This document shows positions 1-11,237 of a stretch of 64,000 nucleotides of DNA, in pieces. Source of the stretch: Caprella mutica (lineage: Eukaryota > Arthropoda > Malacostraca > Amphipoda > Caprellidae); contig CANNZV010000506.1 in assembly GCA_947561585.1 (NCBI GenBank), positions 248,001 to 312,000 on the forward strand, in the 5' to 3' direction. Under the pieces are notes generated by a model, which saw nothing but the letters and a program-made list of their open reading frames with translations, was not told the origin of the DNA and searched no databases. The stretch's first letter is position 1. Every line of letters starts with the position of its first letter. The position numbers and the translations under genes were made by a program.

Positions 1-1619
1 TTTATTGCACCTCAGAAATACTCGGTTCACTAAACTTGGTCAGAACGTTCTTTCACTTTTGACAATGTGAGTTTTATTGAAAGATATTTATTTAGGTTGG
101 TTTCATGAGTGTCTTTAATTGATTGATTCTGTTGAACTTATGATCTTTATATATAATTTATGTAACTCATTGAAATATTTAAATTGTGTCTTTGAGTTTA
201 ATTTTATCGACTATTGAATGAATGAAAGAGCCTAGCTAATTAGGAATATCTTACTTTTTATCTTTGTTGCCGTCCATTCACATGATCATTATCATTGAAT
301 TGCCGGCAAAATAATATGAATTAATAATGATTATTCTTTGCAAAGCTTTTGATGATTCACAAGCGGAATTTTCTGGCTGATTTCTTTGCTAGGGAGGATA
401 TGAGTTGGAAATGGAATATTCATGCGGTGGTACAGTCACTAACTAAAGAGAGTTGGTTCTGCAGTGGACTGTACACGGTCATGGAAAACTGTAATCAAAG
501 GATGGATGACCTTTATACAGTTCACTAGTTTTGAAGTTAAAAATGAAAATGTACGTTGATATTTTTAATAATATTACTAAATTTTTTTTATATATTAGGA
601 AAAAAATTCATCCTTGTGACTTTTTAATCTAATAAACTTTTCAATTAGCATTATTTTATTATTTTTTAAATAACACTCAACAATATAGAAAAGGTAAAAG
701 GACATAATTTTCCTAAAAAAATTTCAAATTAGTGAGTGAAAAACAATAATTATATATAATTATTTTTTAATGAAATGAAAAGTATTATAATGTTTTTTTC
801 TAATTTAACTGAAGATGTGAAACTGACCGATAATTCGTAACTTACCCTAGCAGTTTTGCTTATCATTTTAATAATCTCTTATTGAAATAATCGAATTTTA
901 TGAAAGGTTGAGAGTAACTCCTTAGACTTTTCTTTCTAATTAGCATCAAAGTTATTTTTCCTATATTTCTTTTTTCTGAATGTCAAGGTTTTCAATATAA
1001 TTCTAATTAAGAATTCATTATTCTAAATAGAATTAATTGTAATATTAAATATCTAATGGACATTTTATTATATTTTTCTTTCACTGTAGCCTTTTATTTT
1101 AACCACAAAAATACTTCATTGTTAATGGAAATGAGATGTAATTTATTCTATTAATACATATATAATCACTATATTATAAATAGTCAAAGTTTTATTTAAA
1201 AACATATTATTTAATTTTTGCAAAAATAACTGAATTCAAAAATATGTTTGTTATTTTGACAATGAATTTCTTTTTCCTTTTCATAACACTTTCACGACGT
1301 AATTAATTAACTTTTCTTCTGAGTGTTAATTCTTTCTTTTTATTTATAGTTGTGAAGTGAGAAGTGAATCTTTGAAATAAAAAGCATATAATGAGCTAGC
1401 TAATTTGAGATGAAAATAATATACGATGTAACTTATTAATTAATTCATTTTAAACACACACAAATGTTCTAAAAATAAATAATTTAATGAATTAAATAGA
1501 AATCATTTTTTGTAATTGGATTCTTATTTAAAGTATTTACCATAATATATAAAAGATATCTTATATTATTATATTTTATCTTATTGTTTTCAAGACTAGA
1601 AAATTTTTGCAATGATCCA
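1..1619. other. AT-rich non-coding stretch
   Basis: No convincing open frame is seen on either strand. Most of the stretch is low-complexity A/T with poly-T and poly-A runs. The interval 360-500 is of more normal composition but carries no recognisable signal. A partial MITE arm ends at 850 and is listed separately. Confidence 0.6.
720..850. mobile_element. Partial copy of hairpin MITE family A (right arm)
   Basis: The end of this segment (about 800-850) reads, on the reverse strand, CTAGGGTAAGTTACGAATTA followed by TCGGTC. This matches the termini of the copies at 7793-7958 and 17321-17541 (GGGTAAGTTC...TCGG.C.GTT). The matching left arm is not clearly visible, so the copy is probably truncated. 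The left boundary given is arbitrary. Confidence 0.5.
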
Positions 1620-1731
1620 AGGGAGAAAGTTATAGTGGAGCCATAGAAGATAGAGAATGAAAGTTATGGTGGGGCCATAGAAGATAGAGAGATAAAGTTG
1701 TGGTGGGGACATAGAAGATAGAGAATGAAAG
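1620..1731. repeat. 34-40 bp minisatellite, about 3 copies, left of the foldback element
   Basis: There are three degenerate copies of a unit containing AAAGTTATGGTGGGG and CATAGAAGATAGAGA. The same unit continues at 2683-3076 on the far side of the inverted-repeat element, so the element appears to sit inside one larger array. Confidence 0.8.
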
Positions 1732-2673
1732 GGTGCTAGGACAATTGCCACCCGCGGACAATTGCCACTTGCGGATAATTGCCACCCCCGGACAGTTGCC
1801 ACCCGGACAATTGCCACCCCCGGACAATTGCCACCCAAATAATTAATATCAGGCCTCTTAACTTTAAAAATGGTGATAAAATATGTATATTATTGTTGTA
1901 CGATTTATTATTAATTATATACAATATAAGATAAAAAAAATATTATTCGGTTTCTGAATGTGCTTTTTAAATCTTATATTTTTTAAATCTTATATTCTTT
2001 AAATCTTATGTTATTGAATACTTTATACCACTTCTTTAGAACGATTCAAAGCTGTTTAATTCCCTTCGTCTATAACATTTTCAGGATTTAGGATTTTAAA
2101 AACATATTGTCACAACCCTAATTATATTGTCAGGATTCTTAACTTGTATATTATATTATTGGGTAGAAATATAAATACCTATTGTTTTTCCTTTAGCAAA
2201 TAATTATAAATAAAGACCTATTCCGGGCGAGATATTTTAATTCTATTAATGGAATATTGTCTGCTCCAGAAATTTAGTTTACTAATGAATATATCACTGA
2301 CATCAAAAAGAAATTAAATACAAGGGACTTGAAGAAGCAGTCAGAAAGGAAAGTGGCTCCATGAACAAAGTCATCTACCACCGTGGGTGACAATGCTCAT
2401 GGATGCAGAAAAGCTACTCTGTGAATGCAGTCACTTAAAAAGGAAAATATTAAATGTGTAATGAATTTCCTTAGCTTATAATGTATACAAATAATAATTA
2501 ATCGTACAAAAATAATATACATATTTCATCTCCATTTTTAAAGTTAAGTGGCCTGATAATAGATTTTTGGGTGGCAATTGTCCGGAGGTGGCAATTGTCC
2601 GGGTGGCAACTGTCCGAGGGTGTCAATTGTCCGCGGGTGGCAATTGTCCGCGGGTGGCAATTGTCCGGTCACG
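1732..2673. mobile_element. Foldback / MULE-like non-autonomous element with long inverted arms
   Basis: The left arm (1740-1930) and the right arm (2475-2666) are inverted copies of each other. Each has an outer part of five to seven degenerate GGACAATTGCCACC units and an inner part of about 90 bp beginning near AGGCCTCTTAACTTTAAAAA (left) and ending at CTTATA (right arm, read inward). The arms align along nearly all their length. The 9-bp string GAATGAAAG lies immediately outside both ends (1723-1731 and 2674-2682), the length of target duplication made by Mutator-like and Drosophila FB-type elements. The outermost bases also partly agree (GGTGnnnGGACAATTGCC against CGTGnnnGGACAATTGCC). No transposase frame is seen in the roughly 540-bp centre. 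Because GAATGAAAG is also part of the surrounding minisatellite, the duplication could be coincidental. Calling it a transposon is an inference; the inverted repeat is directly visible. Confidence 0.7.
2215..2425 (+). repeat. Dispersed repeat family B, copy 1 (inside the foldback element)
   Basis: This segment carries TACAAGGGACTTGAAGAAGC and GAAAGTGGCTCCATGAA, followed by GGTGACAATGCTCATGGATG and CAGAAAAGCT. The reverse complement of 42660-42800 shows the same order of blocks with few differences, and 23040-23165 matches the first half. All three are parts of one interspersed repeat of unknown class. It has no intact frame. Confidence 0.75.
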
Positions 2674-2682
2674 GAATGAAAG

Positions 2683-3076
2683 TTATGGAGGGGACATAGA
2701 AGATAAAGAGAGAAATTTATGGTGGGCCATAGTAGATAGAGAGAGAAAGTTATGGTGGGGCCATAGAAGATAGAGAGAGAAAGTTATGGAGGGGACATAG
2801 AAGATAAAGAGAGAAATTTATGGTGGGCCATAGAAGATAGAGAGAGAAAGTTATGGTCGGGCCATAGAAGATAGAGAGAGAAAGTTATGGAGGGGACATA
2901 GAAGATAAAGAGAGAAATTTATTGTGGGCCATAGAAGATAGAGAGAGAAAGTTATGGTGGGGCCATAGAAGATAGAGAGAGAAAGTTATGGTGGGGACAT
3001 AAAAGATAGAGAGAGAAAGTTATGGTGGGGCCATAGAAGATAGAGAGAGAAAGTTATGGTGGGGACATAGAAGATT
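2683..3076. repeat. 34-bp minisatellite with a 101-bp higher-order unit
   Basis: There are about twelve copies of a 34-bp unit (CCATAGAAGATAGAGAGAGA then AAGTTATGGTGGGG). A variant carrying GAGGGGACATAG and AATTTATGGTGGGCC recurs at exact 101-bp spacing (motif ATGGA at 2685, 2786 and 2887). This shows a three-unit higher-order repeat (34+34+33). Short open frames here are repeat artefacts. Confidence 0.9.
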
Positions 3077-4640
3077 AAGGGGTGTCCCCTCATAATTTTT
3101 CATTGTCCTAATTTCATTTTTATTAACTCTGTTTTCATTTTAAGAGATTTTCTAAATTATATGTTATAAAATAATTTAAATTTGAATTTAGATTTAATGA
3201 AAAATATCTCTATATTTTCATTTCACACGATAAGGCCATGCAAGGCAATTGATATCAAATGACAATGGTTAGGACATCTCCCTTAAAATTACTATAGGTA
3301 GAACTGACAAAAATGTTAGCAATGCTGCTGGTATTAGAACTTGAACATCATGACCTGATACATTGAAATAATTAGATAATTATTTCTTATGACAATTTTC
3401 ACGCTATTTTCTATTTAGATGTGTAATATTTTTTAAGTATATTGCTGTATAAAATTCAATGTGTCAGGTCAAGCGTGTTTTCTATTATAGAAGGCATTTT
3501 CATGGGAAAATTTCTTCCTCAGATACAGGTTGAATGAATTGATGTTAAACAATTGTTGTGAATTACAAGTGAAACTTTATATTGTTATTTATATAAAGAA
3601 ATACGTTGATTGATTTGTCATTGAAAAAATGTTTATTTATGTTTAATTTACAATTATTTTATTTGACTGAAAGAAACATGTTTTATTATTTGCATTTCTC
3701 TGTTATTTAGAATTATAAATTATTATTCATTAAAAGAAAATGTTGTCGAATGTAGCAATGCTTTAATATTTCAAATTATTCATATTTTCTGCCTTATTGA
3801 AACGTTATTTTGAAACAATCCCTCCCATGGAGAAATTTATGTTGCCCTTATCGAAGATTAAGGTTGGATGTAAATAATACATAATTATTAATTATTATTA
3901 ATTAATAATCATAATTTCTCTTAGTCTTATTTTAACTGAAATATAATTAAATAATAAATAGATTTGTTTTCTTTAACTATACAGTACGCATTATTTATTA
4001 TAATTGCAATGCTTTAAAATTTGATGAAAAATCTATAACAAAATATATATCTTAAATATACTGATGTATACTTTTATGAATTATAAATAATATTCAGTCA
4101 TTCTTTTTTATTGGGAAGAAAAATGACGTATTTTATTTTGTTTGAATTAAATTCAGTGAGTAAAATACAAATATTGCAAAATTTATATTATTATTATCAT
4201 TAACGATATTTTATTGTTGTTATATTTTTGGGCGAAAGGTGGACATTTTTTTGGACAGGAAATTTTTTATCAACTTTTACAAAATAACTTTAGGAAAGAT
4301 ATAATAATTTGTTTGATTTCGGTTGCATAGAAAATAAAATTCAACATCGTTTTAAATTAATTATATTTATCCAAATATATTTATTTAAAAAACAAAAACA
4401 AAATTTAAAATAATCATTTTTTTCTAAATAGACTAAAATTTCCTTGCGTGAACTTAATTATTGTTTATTATTTAATAAAGATGAATGTTTTTAAATACAT
4501 ATTAAAGGACTTGTTCAGATGTGATTTTAAGGTATTTTGAAGTGATCTGCAGTAGCTTTTCTTTTTCCCTGAGCATCAATTATTGAACTAAAAAAAAAAT
4601 TTAATCGAATTAAAATACAACATTGATAATATTAAAAACA
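3077..4640. other. AT-rich non-coding stretch
   Basis: No gene, RNA or array is recognised. The sequence is strongly A/T with frequent TAATTATTA-type runs, including near-palindromic TTAATTATTA strings around 3880-3910. Confidence 0.6.
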
Positions 4641-4740
4641 TTTATAGAACAATAAAAAAAATTATTAACCATAAAGCATTTTTAAACACAAAACATTTAT
4701 TTAAGAAAAACCATCTATAAAACAAAAAAATCTCTATAAC

Positions 4741-5108
4741 AAAAACATTCATTAAACAAAAAACATTCATAAAACAAAAAACATTCATAAAACAAAAAAC
4801 ATTCATAAAACAAAAAACATTCATAAAACAAAAAACATTCATAAAACAAAAAACATTCATAAAACAAAAAACATTCATAAAACGAAAAACATTCATAAAA
4901 CAAAAAACATTCATAAAACAAAAAACATAAATATAATAATTTCTTTTTATAAAAAATTGAAAAAACATTCAATAAACAAAAAACATTCATAACAGAAAAA
5001 CATTCACAAAACAAAATCAGGCATATAACAGAAAAACATTCATAAAACAAAAAATATTGATGAAACAAAAATCATTTATTTTTTAAAACAAAAACTATTC
5101 ATACAGCA
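4741..5108. repeat. 18-bp A-rich minisatellite directly upstream of the promoter
   Basis: Repeats of AACATTCATAAAACAAAA (18 bp) are almost perfect between 4760 and 4925 and degenerate on to 5108. The period is a multiple of three and the unit has no stop in some minus-strand frames, which explains the repetitive frames (FCFMNV repeats) across it. They should not be taken as genes. The array ends only about 50 bp before the promoter-like block. Confidence 0.9.
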
Positions 5109-5129
5109 AAAAAGAAACATTATAAATGA

Positions 5130-5345
5130 CACTAAGAGTTTGAACATCACATTGCAATGTAGTGCCGAGTTTGTCTGCGACTGTTTCTAGCAGCTTTCAG
5201 TCTGGCTTCCGAACGCTCACTGGTTTGTTATCCTCAGTGTGAAGGATTCAGTCTGTGATGTGCTGTGGTGGAGAGAGGTTGGTGCTGACGTACGCTCTGA
5301 CCAGTGAACTAACGTGCATGCGCTGCAGAACAACTACTCTGACTA
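5130..5345 (+). promoter_or_regulatory. Probable core promoter with TCAGT initiators
   Basis: GC content rises sharply relative to both flanks. Three arthropod-type initiator matches (TCAGT) lie at about 5197, 5234 and 5248. With A5250 as +1, the bases at +28 to +33 are GGTTGG, a five-of-six match to the downstream promoter element RGWYVT. No TATA box is seen at the expected distance. The block lies 160-370 bp before a signal-peptide exon on the same strand, which is what makes it persuasive. The actual start site is an inference. Confidence 0.5.
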
Positions 5346-5506
5346 AATTTAATAACTAGGGATGTTCTTGTGAGGAGTTTTTGTGGAAGTTTTTTCTAGA
5401 GGAAAATAGTGTTGGTAATTTTAAATGAAACATTTTTTGCGAGAGATGAGAAACAAATAGCGTATTGTTTTTTTAAATGTTTCGAAAACACAGGAGTAAC
5501 TTCAAG
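5250..5506 (+). other. Probable 5' untranslated region with short upstream ORFs
   Basis: This lies between the proposed start site and the start codon. It holds at least two short upstream frames: ATGTTCTTGTGA near 5363, and a frame of about 11 codons near 5426-5460 ending in TAG. There is also an ATG at 5477 in frame with the main start, immediately preceded by an in-frame TAA (5474-5476). Upstream frames of this kind often lower translation, but that is inference here. Confidence 0.4.
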
Positions 5507-5579
5507 ATGGATTGTTTTGTGTATATTTTATTATTGTCTTCAGTTTTTGGAAGTGGAGCTGCTATATTCGACCATGCAG
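5507..5579 (+). CDS. First coding exon: signal peptide of an unidentified secreted or membrane protein (partial)
   Basis: The start ATG at 5507 sits in a strong Kozak context (A at -3, G at +4). It opens 24 codons: MDCFVYILLLSSVFGSGAA, then IFDHA, plus one base of the next codon. Residues 4-14 form a hydrophobic core, followed by small residues (GSGAA) that suit signal-peptidase cleavage around residue 18-19. The exon ends GCAG and is followed at once by GTAATT, a good splice donor, and the frame stops two codons into the intron, so the exon ends in phase 1. An in-frame ATG at 5477 would add ten mostly basic and polar residues to the start and cannot be excluded. A promoter-like block lies just upstream, and the following 26 kb are intron-like. 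The family cannot be named from a signal peptide. The remainder must lie in far exons, perhaps including those proposed at 42180 and 52891, or beyond the window. Confidence 0.55.
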
Positions 5580-5931
5580 GTAATTAATTAATTAGAAAAT
5601 TTAGTTATAAGGTATTTCAATTTATAAATAAATAGGAAATAATAATTTTTCAATTTACATTCTGAAATTTTTGTATATATTTTCAATTAAAATTGTTTAT
5701 ATAATTATGATTATTTGATATATCGATTTTCATATATTTAATATATATCTTTTTATCTAGTAATATTTATCCATTTACATTCTTCAAATCAATTAAATAA
5801 GTTAATTTACCAAAACCTGACTAAAAGGTGTTAATTAATTCGTATTAAAAGTATGACAACATCCTTTTAAAAGTTACCATTTCATTAGTCCTTTCCAATA
5901 ATTATAACTAATTGGAACAATAATTTCTTCA
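5580..5931 (+). other. Start of long first intron, AT-rich
   Basis: The donor GTAATT is followed by low-complexity AT sequence with no further coding signal. Confidence 0.5.
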
Positions 5932-6094
5932 CATTAATTTCTTCACATTAATTTCTTCTCATTAATTCTTAACATTAATTCTTCACATTAATTTCTTCAC
6001 ATTAATTCTTCACATTAATTTCTTCACATTAATTCTTAACATTGATTTTTTCACATTAATTCTTCACATTAATTTCTTCACATTAATTTCTTCA
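5932..6094. repeat. 13-14 bp minisatellite
   Basis: About twelve copies of ATTTCTTCACATTA are seen, with 13-bp variants (ATTCTTCACATTA) and a few substitutions. Confidence 0.9.
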
Positions 6095-6942
6095 AATTAT
6101 TGCCAAAGAAAGTTTCCGCAGACGTGAAAAGAAACTAAAGAACTTTCTAAGCACAATTAATTTAATAATTTCTTTTGATGTGAGAGGACGCGTTCATACT
6201 TGCCCGTTTTCCCTTCTTGCCCGTTTTGCCGGTCTGTTCCAAAGGGGGCAACTTTGACCCGTGTCGCTCTTTTCATTTTCTGGCAATGCATCTTCTGTAT
6301 ATTTAGATTTGAATTGAGTTACTTTATTTAGTTTTATTGGCAAAGTTGTTTGGAGAAGTTTTGTATAAAATATACAGTTTCACTCCAGGAAAGGCAGGCA
6401 TGAAACATTCCACCTCTAATTTGGAGGATAAATTTATAAAGTTTTAAATTGATCAGAAATAAAAAGCCTTTTTATTTCGCGTCAACGAATTCTAATTTTT
6501 TTCTTTGTGATATTTTCATTGAAGTATTTTAATTTGATTATTGTTATTATAGTTAATTAATTTAAATCAAGTTAGATTAATTGAATCATAACTGTTATAT
6601 TATATTTGTATTTAAATTAGTTCCTCTATCTCTAAACTCATTGATTATATTTTGAATAAAATATAATTGATATCCGACGACAATACATGAATTTTTAAAT
6701 ATACAGTTAATTTCATTATATTAAAATAATATTTCCACGTATTTTAAGGAAATTAATGCATTTACAGTCAAAACGTCCATTCTACTATTCTAAATAACAT
6801 TCAATAGTAATAGCATTAATTTACCTGCTTTACCTATAACATAATAATGTGTATAATTAACGTAGAACAGAAAAAGTGATATAACTCAGACCTAACGACA
6901 GCAGAACGGGTAAAATAAATGGGCAATGATCTTTGATTACAA
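6095..6942. other. Intronic sequence, no gene seen
   Basis: The sequence is mostly AT-rich. A less AT-rich patch at about 6185-6285 contains two copies of CTTGCCCGTTTT. Nothing recognisable is encoded. Confidence 0.5.
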
Positions 6943-7267
6943 GTGACTGATTAGTCACAAAAAACTGATTATTTTACATGTTGTAACAAGTGGCTGATTG
7001 ATCATAAGTAGCTGATTGATCACAAGAGGCTGATTGATCACAAGTGACTGATTGATCACAAGTAACTGATTGATCACAAGTGACTGATTGATCACAAGTG
7101 ACTGATTGATCACAAGTGGCTGATTGACCCCATATGGCTGATTGATCACTAATTGCTGATTGATCACAAGTGGCTAATTGACCCCAAAAGACTGATTGAT
7201 CACTAGTTGCTGATGATCACTAGTGGCTGATTGATCACTAGTGGCTGATTGATCACTAGTGGCTGAT
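6943..7267. repeat. 18-bp minisatellite
   Basis: There are about seventeen copies of CTGATTGATCACAAGTGG, with TGACCCCATATGG and TGATCACTAG variants. Each unit contains the palindrome TGATCA. The minus-strand frame with VINQ repeats is an artefact of an 18-bp period. Confidence 0.9.
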
Positions 7268-7388
7268 TATAATCATTTCATCCTCATTGGCATTCAGTTT
7301 CTGTGTTCCATTTCACCTAATGATGCAACTTTGATCATTCCAAGTTAGGATTATAACGGGACATTATTTGTTACTTTGAATGTTCGGC
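7268..7388. other. Short unique spacer between two arrays
   Basis: Ordinary sequence separates two unrelated minisatellites; no feature is seen. Confidence 0.5.
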
Positions 7389-7629
7389 ACTAACAGAACA
7401 CTAGTGCTAGAACTAACAGAACACTAGTGCTAGAACTAACAGAACACTAGTGCTAGAACTAATAGAACACTAGTGCTAGAACTAACAGAACACTAGTGCT
7501 AGAACTAACAGAATACTAGTGCTAGAACTAACAGAACACTAGTGGTAGAACTAACAGAACACTAGTGTTAGAACTAACAGAGCACTATTGCTAGAACTAA
7601 CAGAACACTAGTGCTAGAACTAACAGAAT
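7389..7629. repeat. 23-bp minisatellite
   Basis: Some ten copies of ACTAACAGAACACTAGTGCT plus AGA are present, nearly perfect. The unit includes the palindrome CACTAGTG. Confidence 0.95.
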
Positions 7630-7792
7630 AATTGTATTTTTATCAGCAATTTACCTTACTCAGTTCTATATTTTTAAAGTGTTCATTTGTTAATTATTTA
7701 CTCGGCAATACTTCTTATTATTTATTTATTTCTCCCTTTAAGTTCTCCCTTTCAATATTATTGTCGATATATTCAATTAAACGAAGTTTGAC

Positions 7793-7958
7793 ACTGGGGT
7801 AAGTTCCTATTTTTCGGACAGTTCCACATTTTCGATCACATAAGAATAAAGTATGAAAATATTATTATTTAACTTTTATTTTAATGATAATTGCATAGTT
7901 TTTGTGTGTTAAATAATCGAAATTATGGAACTGTCCTATAACTCGGAACTTGCAGTAG
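7793..7958. mobile_element. Hairpin MITE, family A
   Basis: The left end reads CTGGGGTAAGTTCCTATTTT with CGGACAGTTCCA following. The right end, read on the reverse strand, is CTACTGCAAGTTCCGAGTTA with AGGACAGTTCCATAATTTCGAT following. The two halves therefore fold back on each other over about 45 bp or more. The termini match the copies at 17321-17541 and near 850. There is no coding capacity. Confidence 0.75.
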
Positions 7959-9233
7959 TTCCGCACACCTTAAAATCGGCAACAGTTCGCAATTTGTGTT
8001 TACCGTTAAAACAGTCGCAAGATAATAACAGCAAAAGAGTCTCTAGATAATGACTTATAGTTTGCATATCACAGTGACCTGACTCTGGTGTCTTTTTGTG
8101 TACTCTAATAAATCGATAGATGCCGTACATATAGATTGAGTAGGAAAAACTATTGGGTGTTGCAACGCCTTGAATAATATATACGGAGAATCTATAATGG
8201 ATAGCTAAATCCATTAGCAAATTATATAACTGATTCTAAAGATTATTTTATAATATTTTGAATATATTAAAATCTTAATTTCAATCTAATAGTTTAATGT
8301 AATTCTCCTCAGACCAATCGGTCATATCTTTTGAAAGCGTGTTCCCCATCCAAATTGACTTGTCAATTACCCCCTCGATGGGGATAATTATATCACACAT
8401 CTGGGACAGCCCATTTAACCCTATAGCACCAGGGACCATTGGGACAAGCTTATGTCCGACTCTTAGTGTCCCATCAGAGTCATTTTTCAACGCTCAGTGC
8501 AACTATAAAAAAGATCATTGATATCGTCTGCGGATTATCGTTATTTATCGGTACAATTTATCAACTATGACACTTGTAATTAGAGAATTTGAAATGGTTA
8601 TTTATTAATTTATTTTATATATAGATATATATATTTAAAACCAATTTATATTACCAATTTAAATTATAATTATAATTGAAGCAAATTAAAAAAAATATAT
8701 ATATAAACAATTTCAATAACTTATATATATGAGGAATTTAAATTTATCTGGACCAGAAATAAGAATTGATAGAAATAGCAAAGAATCTCACTTCATTTCT
8801 GTTTCTTATTGGCTCCATGATATCATTTAATATTTAGTCCCTGACCCAATAAGAGTTGCCCCAGTCCCATGGGCCCTGTAGCCGTCAATAACATTTAATG
8901 TGACGGTCTACCCAGGGAAATGCGCTAATGCAATGACAAATTCAATAACCGGCTTATTCTTTCAACTCTTGCTAACAGGTCACTTTTATCTGCACAGAAC
9001 TACATTGTTTATGCATGTACAGGAAGTGATGCTAGTATTTTATATACTCTACTTCGTGGTAATTATTGTAAATCAACGAGAGAATTTATATTGCTTGTAG
9101 GGAATAACATATTAAAGTAAAAGTTATGGTTACAAGTGGATGCCCTGCACTTGCTATCCAATAGATCCACTATTGTAAAACTGATAATTTTGTAATTCAA
9201 TGATAATTACCAAATATTCATTTCATATTCCAA
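7959..9233. other. Unique sequence with a GC-rich patch
   Basis: No gene is recognised. The minus-strand frame over 8281-8490 lies in unusually complex sequence, but its protein has no motif I know and no splice context was found. About 8580-8740 is very AT-rich. The 8810-8960 block is of normal composition and includes GTCCCATGGGCCC. Confidence 0.5.
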
Positions 9234-9425
9234 TAGTGCACCAAGTGCAAGTTCTCATACCAAGTAGTGCACCAAGTGCAAGTTCTTATAGCAAGTAGTG
9301 CACCAAGTGCAAGTTCTCATACCAAGTAGTGCACCAAGTGCAAGTTCTCATACCAAGTAGTGCACCGAGTGCAAGTTCTCATTGCAAGTAGTGCACCGAG
9401 TGCAAGTTCTCATACCAAGTGGTCC
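9234..9425. repeat. 31-bp minisatellite
   Basis: Six copies of AGTGCACCAAGTGCAAGTTC followed by TCATACCAAGT, with minor variants. Each unit contains the near-palindromes GTGCAC and AGTGCA. Confidence 0.92.
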
Positions 9426-11237
9426 AGTAGAACGCGTTCAGGGACTATATATCAATTGCCACTTGTTAACAGGATTAGGAGAGCGCAGGTAATTTATTAG
9501 AGCTGCGTAGACTACAAATTATAATGATTTAGTGCCCCGTCCAGCAGAGATGTCTCCTTCGTCATGTTCTCATTAGAGAATGTCCTGCCATTAGAACTTC
9601 AAAATAATAATGGTAAAATGTTGCTAAAGTTGTTGTTTAGGCTGTTCTGCTTCCTTTGCTAGTTTGGCACCACTTCATTCACTGCCTGTAAGATTTATCT
9701 CAAGTCAATTCTTATGTAGTGACACATGGCAACTGCTTGTAACTAACTTCACTTCATTTTTACGCGAAAGATAATATATTATCTTGATATTCTGTGATAT
9801 ATTACGACGATATTTTTGATGCATAACAATGATATTAATTTGATGAATAATAATGTTGTTATTAATATGTTGAATAACAACAGTAATAGTTTGATGGATT
9901 TATATAAATTTGTATTATATAATAATAATATTTCTTTGATTTTATTATTTTATTGATAAAAACACACTATTACTAACTATCAACAATATACCTTTTAATT
10001 ATCGACGTGTAGTTTCTATTCATATCATTAATCTGTTTTTTTTTATGATAACAATTAACTTAGTTCACACATTCCATCACACCTGTCTGTCTTACTTCAC
10101 AGGTGCGACTTACATTTAATTACCTGATGTGGTTACCTAACAGGTACATTCGAACCCAATCTAACATTCCGGTCGAAAACCATCATCTCCCTGCGGTTAC
10201 AATCGACACGACTTTGTTAGTTTTCAAACGCGTCCGAACAATGAGTGACAATGTCTCTTGTTTCCGATGGTGTATCGATGGCGTGACATTATGAATATTA
10301 AAGGTGATTGTTAATGTGTATGTTTTAACCTTTGGGTCTAATTTGAGCTAACTGGTTACTGCTTCCGGTAGATAGCAGAGGTAAATCAGAGGGTTGAATA
10401 ACTGACAACTTTCTAGCTAAGGTGCTCTCTCTCTCTCTTTAGCATTTTCTGAAAAAGAATTTGATGGTGTACGCTAATTTTTGTATGCATAATTTGAAAC
10501 ATTTTTATCATTTCTTAAAATAGTTTTATTATCTCTATCATTAAATAAAAATTATTTATTTTTAATTTAAATTATAAATCTTAATTGATGAAATTTAGAC
10601 TAACTATAACTTACATATTTTTTTCATATATTATCGATGAATATTGTTAAAAAATAATGATTATCTGTTTTATAAATATACGCACCTATTACCAGTTATA
10701 TGTTGAATGTTGTCTCTACACTCCAAACCAGTTGAGTGAATAGAATATCTCATCTTTTAGCGCTTTCATCGAAAGAGAAAATAGTGTCTGCATCATTGAT
10801 CCGCTATAATTGGCTTATAAATAGACATTAAAATAATGACTAACATCTTTTGAAGTTTGCATTGTTCTTTTCATTTTGGTGTAATTAATTGAATAGCAAA
10901 CTTATTACATCATATACATTAACTAAATATACTGTTACTCAAACTATATATCATAATTTATAGTACATAAAGTCTCTTAGAATTAGTCAATTTATTTCTC
11001 CATAATTATAAGAAATCTTCAACTCTGCTGATCAACAAACTCTATTTAATTTCCATTTGATTTACTTTCATTTATCCATGTCATTTCGTTAATTCCCTAA
11101 TAAATTCCGCCCTAATGACTCCTAATCACTCGCACCTAATTAGTAATAATTAGTAACCATACCCCTTATTGTGAATGGTATCGTTACCTTTTCATAATGA
11201 TGTTATGCAGCCTTTTTAAGAAAATACTCTTATAATA
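9426..11237. other. Intronic unique sequence
   Basis: No convincing exon or RNA is seen. 9770-10080 and 10490-10690 are AT-rich; 10085-10300 is of normal complexity. A short (CT)n run lies at about 10425-10440. Confidence 0.5.

Noticed and set aside
4642..5068. Minus-strand FCFMNV-repeat frames of 108-117 codons
   Set aside because: An 18-bp A-rich array, with two minus-strand frames open over the same bases.
6943..7629. CRISPR-like appearance of regular 18- and 23-bp repeats
   Set aside because: There are no unique spacers between units; these are head-to-tail minisatellites in a eukaryotic context.
8281..8490. 69-codon minus-strand frame in complex sequence (GAIGLNGLSQMCDIIIPIEG)
   Set aside because: It looks less random than most, but no family is recognised, no splice sites bound it, and the opposite strand is also open. 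A tblastn search with several invertebrate genomes would decide it.
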